DNA of 16,237 bases, from the NCBI GenBank assembly GCA_041183125.1, contig JBEGMH010000196.1:1-16237 (forward strand), given 5' to 3'. Below are positions 14,665 to 16,237 of this stretch, piece by piece. The stretch comes from JADJPL01 sp041183125. Lineage in GTDB: Bacteria; Bacteroidota; Bacteroidia; Chitinophagales; Saprospiraceae. Under the pieces are notes generated by a model, which was given only the letters and a program-made list of their open reading frames with translations, did not search any database and was not told where the DNA came from. Position 1 is the stretch's first letter, and each line of letters opens with the position of its first letter. The translations under genes were made by a program, and so were the position numbers.

Positions 14665-14689
14665 ACTGTCACTACCCCGCAGCCCAGCG
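14647..14689. terminator. 14-bp inverted repeat between rlmB and the S24 regulator
   Basis: CGCTGGGCTGCGGG (14647-14660) pairs perfectly with CCCGCAGCCCAGCG (14676-14689) around a 15-nt loop. The left arm encodes the last residues of RlmB, and the stop codon lies just inside the loop. The right arm ends 5 nt before the stop of the convergent S24 gene. There is no T run on either side, so it may act as a transcript-end block or mRNA stabiliser more than a classical intrinsic terminator. Confidence 0.6.
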
Positions 14690-14694
14690 GCTGC

Positions 14695-15447
14695 TCACTC
14701 CAGTTCGGATATTTTCCGTACTACCTGATAAAGGCGGGTGTACTCGTTGACATCCTCGATGAAGGGGTCGTGCTCGAGATGGTTGGCAGAAATCATTTTG
14801 AGTTGGACGACGCGGTTGTTTTTATCCGTTATTTTTTGGACGTATTTCACCCAGATGGTGCCGTTGTTCTTTACAGCGTAAATTTTGTTGTCCCGGATTT
14901 CGTGCAGTCCCTGTAGTTCCCGGCAGATGACCATGTCGCCGCCGTAGATGACGGGTTCCATACTGTTCCCGTGGATGGGGAAGGCTACCAGGCCGCTCCC
15001 CCCAAGGCCGGGGATATTGAAGTACTCGTGGTCTTCGCTGGCAAATCCTCCTACCTCCACGGCAGAGCCGGCGAATGCCTCCGTGGAAGTAAACAAAATG
15101 TTAGACTTGCGGGGGCTGATCGGGCTATCTGGGGCAGGGCTGCTGCTTTTGGGTAAATCGAAACCAAACGGCGTGCCGATTCCGTCTACTAGATAAGTTT
15201 CATTTATGCCGTATTCCCGGCATAGCATGCGCGCGTGCCGGTAGTCTATACAGCGCTTGTCGTCGTCGTTCAAAAACGCCCGGACGATGTGCCCATACGA
15301 GCGGTTACCCAATATTTTTTCCGCAAAATCCCCTATTCCTTTACCACCCCGGTCGTTTGGGATAATGTCGCCCCGCTCTACCAGCAGGTTGAATACTTTT
15401 CTGAAACGCTCGTTGAGCTGAATCCGGTCGTCGCGTATCATATACAA
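14695..15447 (-). CDS. S24 (LexA/CI-like) autocleaving transcriptional repressor
   Basis: This 250-residue protein pairs an N-terminal XRE-like helix-turn-helix domain (about 35-95; ends NETYLVDGIGTPFG, the usual end of Bacteroidota XRE domains) with a C-terminal S24 peptidase domain. The catalytic Ser is S162 (HGNSMEP) and the Lys general base is K201 (GTIWVK). A candidate Ala-Gly self-cleavage site is A126-G127 (EAFAGSAVEVG), about 36 residues before the Ser as in LexA and CI. The linker (about 97-122) is Ser/Pro-rich. LexA-type proteins act as cytoplasmic repressors that self-cleave when RecA filaments form; whether this one is the SOS master regulator or a different S24 regulator cannot be told. 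ATG 15441 is an alternative start. It is divergent from ftsK. Confidence 0.87.
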   Translation of the reverse strand: MYMIRDDRIQLNERFRKVFNLLVERGDIIPNDRGGKGIGDFAEKILGNRSYGHIVRAFLNDDDKRCIDYRHARMLCREYGINETYLVDGIGTPFGFDLPKSSSPAPDSPISPRKSNILFTSTEAFAGSAVEVGGFASEDHEYFNIPGLGGSGLVAFPIHGNSMEPVIYGGDMVICRELQGLHEIRDNKIYAVKNNGTIWVKYVQKITDKNNRVVQLKMISANHLEHDPFIEDVNEYTRLYQVVRKISELE

Positions 15448-15487
15448 GGTGCTGTTTTAACATTTGTTTCACGCAGCTAAGGTAAAA

Positions 15488-15519
15488 CAAAAAATAATAT
15501 AAAACAAATTATTGTGCAA
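15488..15519 (-). promoter_or_regulatory. Candidate promoter of the S24 regulator
   Basis: On the minus strand TTG (15519-15517), a 20-nt spacer and TATTTTTTG (15496-15488) resemble a Bacteroidota promoter with one extra T in the -7 box. The -33 TTG lies inside ATTGCACAAT, the reverse complement of the repeated box at 15511-15520. A protein bound there would block this promoter, consistent with autoregulation (inference). Confidence 0.4.
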
Positions 15520-15576
15520 TTTTTTGTAGGAAAATTCTTTTCGTGTTTTTTTTGCGCGGTTGCTCATAATTGTGCA
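15511..15576. repeat. Direct repeat ATTGTGCA in the S24/ftsK divergent region
   Basis: ATTGTGCA occurs at 15511-15518 (within the imperfect palindrome ATTG-TG-CAAT) and at 15569-15576, 58 bp apart on the same strand. The first copy covers the -33 of the S24 promoter candidate. The second lies between the -33 and -7 elements of the ftsK promoter candidate. They are candidate operators. Confidence 0.4.
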
Positions 15577-15582
15577 GCTTTG
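15551..15582 (+). promoter_or_regulatory. Candidate promoter of ftsK
   Basis: TTTG (15551-15554), a 20-nt spacer and CAGCTTTG (15575-15582) match the Bacteroidota consensus except for the first base of the -7 box (C for T). Initiation would be near 15589, leaving a leader of about 65 nt before ATG 15654. Confidence 0.4.
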
Positions 15583-15653
15583 TTGGTTTAAAGCTAAGCA
15601 TAGGGACCCAAGATAGTCCCAGTGCGCAAAACCGACAGAAACCAAACTGTGGC

Positions 15654-16237
15654 ATGGCAAATAAAAGCAGGAGGAACCGGGGGCAACTTTTTTTACGACT
15701 AAATTTGGAAGACGAACGCATCCCCAAGCTGGCAGGGGTGGTACTTCTGTTTCTTTCCCTGTATTTTTTCATCGCCTTTTTTTCCTATCTGTTCACCTGG
15801 CGCACCGACCAGGACCGGGTGCTGGAGTTCTCTCTGGAACTATTGTTGTACAGTGATTTTGAAATGGCCAATTGGCTGGGCAGGCTGGGGGCTATCGTTT
15901 CCAACTTCTTCTTTTATTACTTGTTCGGTCTGCCCTCGTTCATGCTGATATACGTCATGGTTTTGCTCGGACTGGGCTTTATCCGGCGTTCCCCGCTGGC
16001 GCTCTACTGGTTGCGCATCCGTCGTGCACTGGCGTTGATGCTTTTTTCATCGGTATTTCTGGAGTTCATCTTCCCCGGGGCTGCTTTTTCCTGGGGAGGG
16101 GCGGTGGGCGACGGTATCAACCAGTGGTTGTTGCGTTTTGTAGGGTTCGTGGGCATGATTGTACTGATCCTGGCCATTCTGGCTGCTTTTTTGATTTGGT
16201 TCCGCAACCCCGACTTCAATGACCTGACCCCTCGCCA
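15654..16237 (+). CDS. ftsK: DNA translocase FtsK, N-terminal membrane domain (partial)
   Basis: The frame is open from ATG 15654 to the window end, giving 194 residues of an incomplete protein. It matches the N-terminal 4-TM domain of FtsK/SpoIIIE translocases, which anchor the hexameric motor at the division septum to clear chromosome dimers. Hydrophobic segments lie at about residues 25-47, 75-107, 124-145 and 158-183. The stretch NWLGRLGAIVSNFFFYYLFG resembles the conserved FtsK segment before TM2. A basic N-terminus (MANKSRRNRG) is cytoplasmic by the positive-inside rule. No in-frame start codon lies closely upstream. The motor and gamma domains are beyond the window, so the call rests on the membrane domain alone. 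Confidence 0.85.
   Translation, partial: MANKSRRNRGQLFLRLNLEDERIPKLAGVVLLFLSLYFFIAFFSYLFTWRTDQDRVLEFSLELLLYSDFEMANWLGRLGAIVSNFFFYYLFGLPSFMLIYVMVLLGLGFIRRSPLALYWLRIRRALALMLFSSVFLEFIFPGAAFSWGGAVGDGINQWLLRFVGFVGMIVLILAILAAFLIWFRNPDFNDLTPR

Noticed and set aside
1..16237. CRISPR array, insertion sequence, integrase or prophage, including a prophage origin for the S24 repressor
   Set aside because: No regularly spaced repeats, transposase or phage structural genes are present, and the S24 gene sits between rlmB and ftsK, a housekeeping setting.

Overview
The window looks like a chromosomal stretch of a Bacteroidota genome, probably of the Saprospiria / Lewinella–Haliscomenobacter type (class is an inference). 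The evidence is a secreted M36 metallopeptidase ending in a type IX secretion (Por) sorting domain, several promoter candidates of the Bacteroidota form TTTG-N19-22-TAnnTTTG, genes without clear Shine-Dalgarno sequences, and a cyclophilin lipoprotein carrying HEAT repeats. I see no insertion sequence, integrase, CRISPR array or prophage.

Layout. A complete 5S rRNA (4-114, +) and its terminator close an rRNA operon. They are followed by an orphan membrane protein (219-695, +), a convergent CvpA-family protein (755-1363, -), a 305-base gap with a candidate RNA pseudoknot, a secreted orphan protein (1669-2142, +) and a D-3-phosphoglycerate dehydrogenase (2175-3140, +). A leftward block follows, transcribed in the order PBP1A (7000-9582), HEAT-cyclophilin lipoprotein (4953-7019), gcvT (3771-4880) and a GbsR/MarR regulator (3232-3732). 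Upstream of it, in a 403-base gap, is an independent leftward RNA gene with its own promoter and terminator (transcript about 9843-9619). Beyond that lie the M36 protease (9986-13579, -), rlmB (13912-14664, +), an S24/LexA-like repressor (14695-15447, -), and the start of ftsK (15654 to window end, +).

How the genes fit together. The window is mostly housekeeping: ribosome (5S, RlmB), serine and glycine one-carbon metabolism (SerA, GcvT), and envelope and division (PBP1A, periplasmic PPIase, FtsK, CvpA). The S24 repressor is divergent from ftsK across a 206-base region with repeated ATTGTGCA boxes, which suggests, without proving it, damage-linked or autoregulated control. Convergent gene pairs are separated by long inverted repeats that look like bidirectional terminators.

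The most unusual item is the RNA at 9667-9827 (-). It has a perfect 7-bp acceptor stem, a perfect T arm with a canonical TTCGAAT loop, and a leucine-type D arm. Between the anticodon-like stem and the T arm it carries a 91-nt variable region, against roughly 10-24 nt in ordinary long-arm bacterial tRNAs. It has no clearly sensible anticodon loop. I cannot assign it to a family I know and treat it as a candidate undescribed tRNA-like non-coding RNA.
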